From JAAFJU01 sp043764895 (GTDB lineage: Bacteria; Cyanobacteriota; Cyanobacteriia; Leptolyngbyales; Leptolyngbyaceae), in contig JAYUJY010000194.1 in assembly GCA_043764895.1 (NCBI GenBank), positions 1-64,000 on the forward strand: 64,000 bases of DNA, in the 5' to 3' direction. The stretch's first letter is position 1. Every line of letters begins with the position of its first letter. This document shows, one piece after another, positions 63,091-64,000 of this stretch. The notes under the pieces were generated by a model. It was not told the DNA's origin, made no database searches, and was given only the letters and a program-made list of their open reading frames with translations. Position numbers and translations under genes: made by a program.

Positions 63091-63837
63091 ATGCCTAAAC
63101 AACAAATGACTGATGCTCAGAGACTGCTTGGACAGGTTCTGAAAGGAGCCTATCCAAGCATGAAAAGCTCGTCTGGTTTCACACTAATTGAGTCTTTAGT
63201 AGCGATCGTAGTCATTAGCATTACGCTCGTCGCTATTACGCCCCCCATTTTTTGGGCAACGGGAACCCGAGTTCAGAATCGTCGTGCAGAACAAGCTCTA
63301 GCGTTGGCTCAAGGCGAAATCGATCGGGTCAGAGCTGAAGTGGAACGAGGGGGAGGCATCACCCCTTTGGATTTGCCTACATCTGTCGGTACAACGACTA
63401 CTTTTGCGAACTATGAGGGACCAGCACCAACGGCTGCTTGGAGTAAGCTTCGATCGACTGACCCACTCAAGAATACAGCCGAGGTTGTTACGTCTGGCGT
63501 CGCTAGATTTCCGGCAGCTAGTGAGTACATTCCAGTCGATACGGATGGAGACGGAACGGCAGATTTCTTTGTGCAAGTATTTAGAGACATTGGAGTCTGT
63601 GATAGTACGCCTACGCCTTGCACTGTGACGGACGTCCCGCGAATTTTTAACATGACGGTGCGTGTTTATTCTGCGATCGCTAAAGGTTCTACCCTAACAA
63701 AACTTGCCAATACAAGAGCCTCCTTAACCGGAACTACTGGAACAAAGCAAGCGAAAGATAGGCCGCTCGCTGTTCTTTCTTCGCAGGTGGCTAGAAGTGT
63801 GAACTCGAAGGCGTTGGAACAGTATCAATTGCGTTGA
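63091..63837 (+). CDS. hpsB: Hormogonium polysaccharide secretion pseudopilin HpsB
   Basis: A 248-residue type IV pilin-like protein. The prepilin site is at about residue 28-34 (SGFTLIESLVAIVVISITLVAITPPIFWATG) with Gly before Phe and Glu at +5, the signature of methylated pseudopilins. The remaining residues form a soluble head with two Cys (GVCDSTPTPC). The ATG at 63091 gives a leader of about 28 residues; a later ATG at 63160 is also possible. Second gene of the hps locus. Confidence 0.85.
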   Translation: MPKQQMTDAQRLLGQVLKGAYPSMKSSSGFTLIESLVAIVVISITLVAITPPIFWATGTRVQNRRAEQALALAQGEIDRVRAEVERGGGITPLDLPTSVGTTTTFANYEGPAPTAAWSKLRSTDPLKNTAEVVTSGVARFPAASEYIPVDTDGDGTADFFVQVFRDIGVCDSTPTPCTVTDVPRIFNMTVRVYSAIAKGSTLTKLANTRASLTGTTGTKQAKDRPLAVLSSQVARSVNSKALEQYQLR

Positions 63838-63891
63838 TCTGGTACTGGATGATAAATAAATTTATTAATTAACTGCTGTTCTGAGGATGAC

Positions 63892-64000
63892 ATGAAACTG
63901 AAGCACACTCCTACCCAAGACCTTAAGCCCAACTTGTTACTTCGGTTTCTTGTCAAACGTTCCGATCGAAATGGCTTTACGCTTTTAGAGTTGCTCATTG
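63892..64000 (+). CDS. hpsC: Pseudopilin HpsC (partial)
   Basis: The last bases of the window encode MKLKHTPTQDLKPNLLLR, then KRSDRNGFTLLELLI, again with the prepilin GFTLLEL site. The gene runs off the right edge; about 36 residues are seen. GAGGATG lies before the ATG. Named from its position after hpsA and hpsB and its pilin start. Confidence 0.7.
   Translation, partial: MKLKHTPTQDLKPNLLLRFLVKRSDRNGFTLLELLI

Overview
The window comes from a cyanobacterium, most likely a filamentous, gliding (hormogonium-type) species. The evidence is: dense CGATCG/GCGATCGC (HIP1-like) sites in genes and gaps; psbX, ycf66, ycf19/yggT and ycf35 homologues; the cyanobacterial families DUF3038, DUF4335, DUF2997 and DUF3352; Uma2 nucleases; and an hpsA-hpsB-hpsC hormogonium polysaccharide locus. 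I cannot name the genus. No tRNA, rRNA or CRISPR array was seen.

Layout. 0-0.4 kb: start of an IS1-like transposase running off the left edge, next to an internally deleted pseudogene. 0.6-6.2 kb: a prolyl oligopeptidase, a Uma2 nuclease, folB, ycf66, the 39-codon psbX, yggT/ycf19 and a zinc-ribbon protein. 6.2-9.9 kb: a metal-handling block (CDF exporter, small secreted protein, large PhoA-type alkaline phosphatase) with two Fur-family-like boxes. 9.9-16.1 kb: an accessory region with a Tox-REase-5 toxin joined to a phospholipase D remnant and its Imm52-like immunity gene, an M50 protease with CBS domains, a RelE/ParE toxin frameshifted by a 10-bp duplication, hicAB, a second Uma2 and dispersed repeats. 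16.2-23.1 kb: a three-gene minus-strand set made of a receiver-like protein, a secreted DUF3352-TPR protein and a membrane-anchored HEAT-NACHT ATPase. This is the best candidate for an undescribed system.

23.5-32 kb: dusB, then a compact Ter stress module of two phosphoribosyltransferase-like proteins, a HAD phosphatase, two TerD proteins and a Ca2+ P-type ATPase, all on the minus strand. 32-39.5 kb: a type II NADH dehydrogenase, then rsgA, tusA, dnaJ, dnaK and grpE (ribosome assembly, sulfur transfer, chaperones). 39.6-44.8 kb, divergent from grpE: pilB-pilT-pilC plus an unknown gene, the type IV pilus motor. 44.8-57.2 kb: ferredoxin/ycf35/DUF2997, a Ser/Thr kinase with a duplicated exported domain, the DUF4335/DUF3038 pair, a phytol/polyprenol kinase, priA, a group 2 sigma factor, a small conserved protein, argD and rpmB. 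57.6-64 kb: hpsA, hpsB and the start of hpsC, which serve polysaccharide secretion for gliding and fit functionally with the pilus motor genes.

How the parts work together: pilBTC drives the pilus that hpsABC-type pseudopilins are thought to share for slime secretion; grpE-dnaK-dnaJ form one chaperone cycle; the Ter genes couple a predicted nucleotide-like metabolite pathway to Ca2+-binding TerD proteins, beside a Ca2+ pump. All function calls rest on motif recognition by eye and no database search was run.
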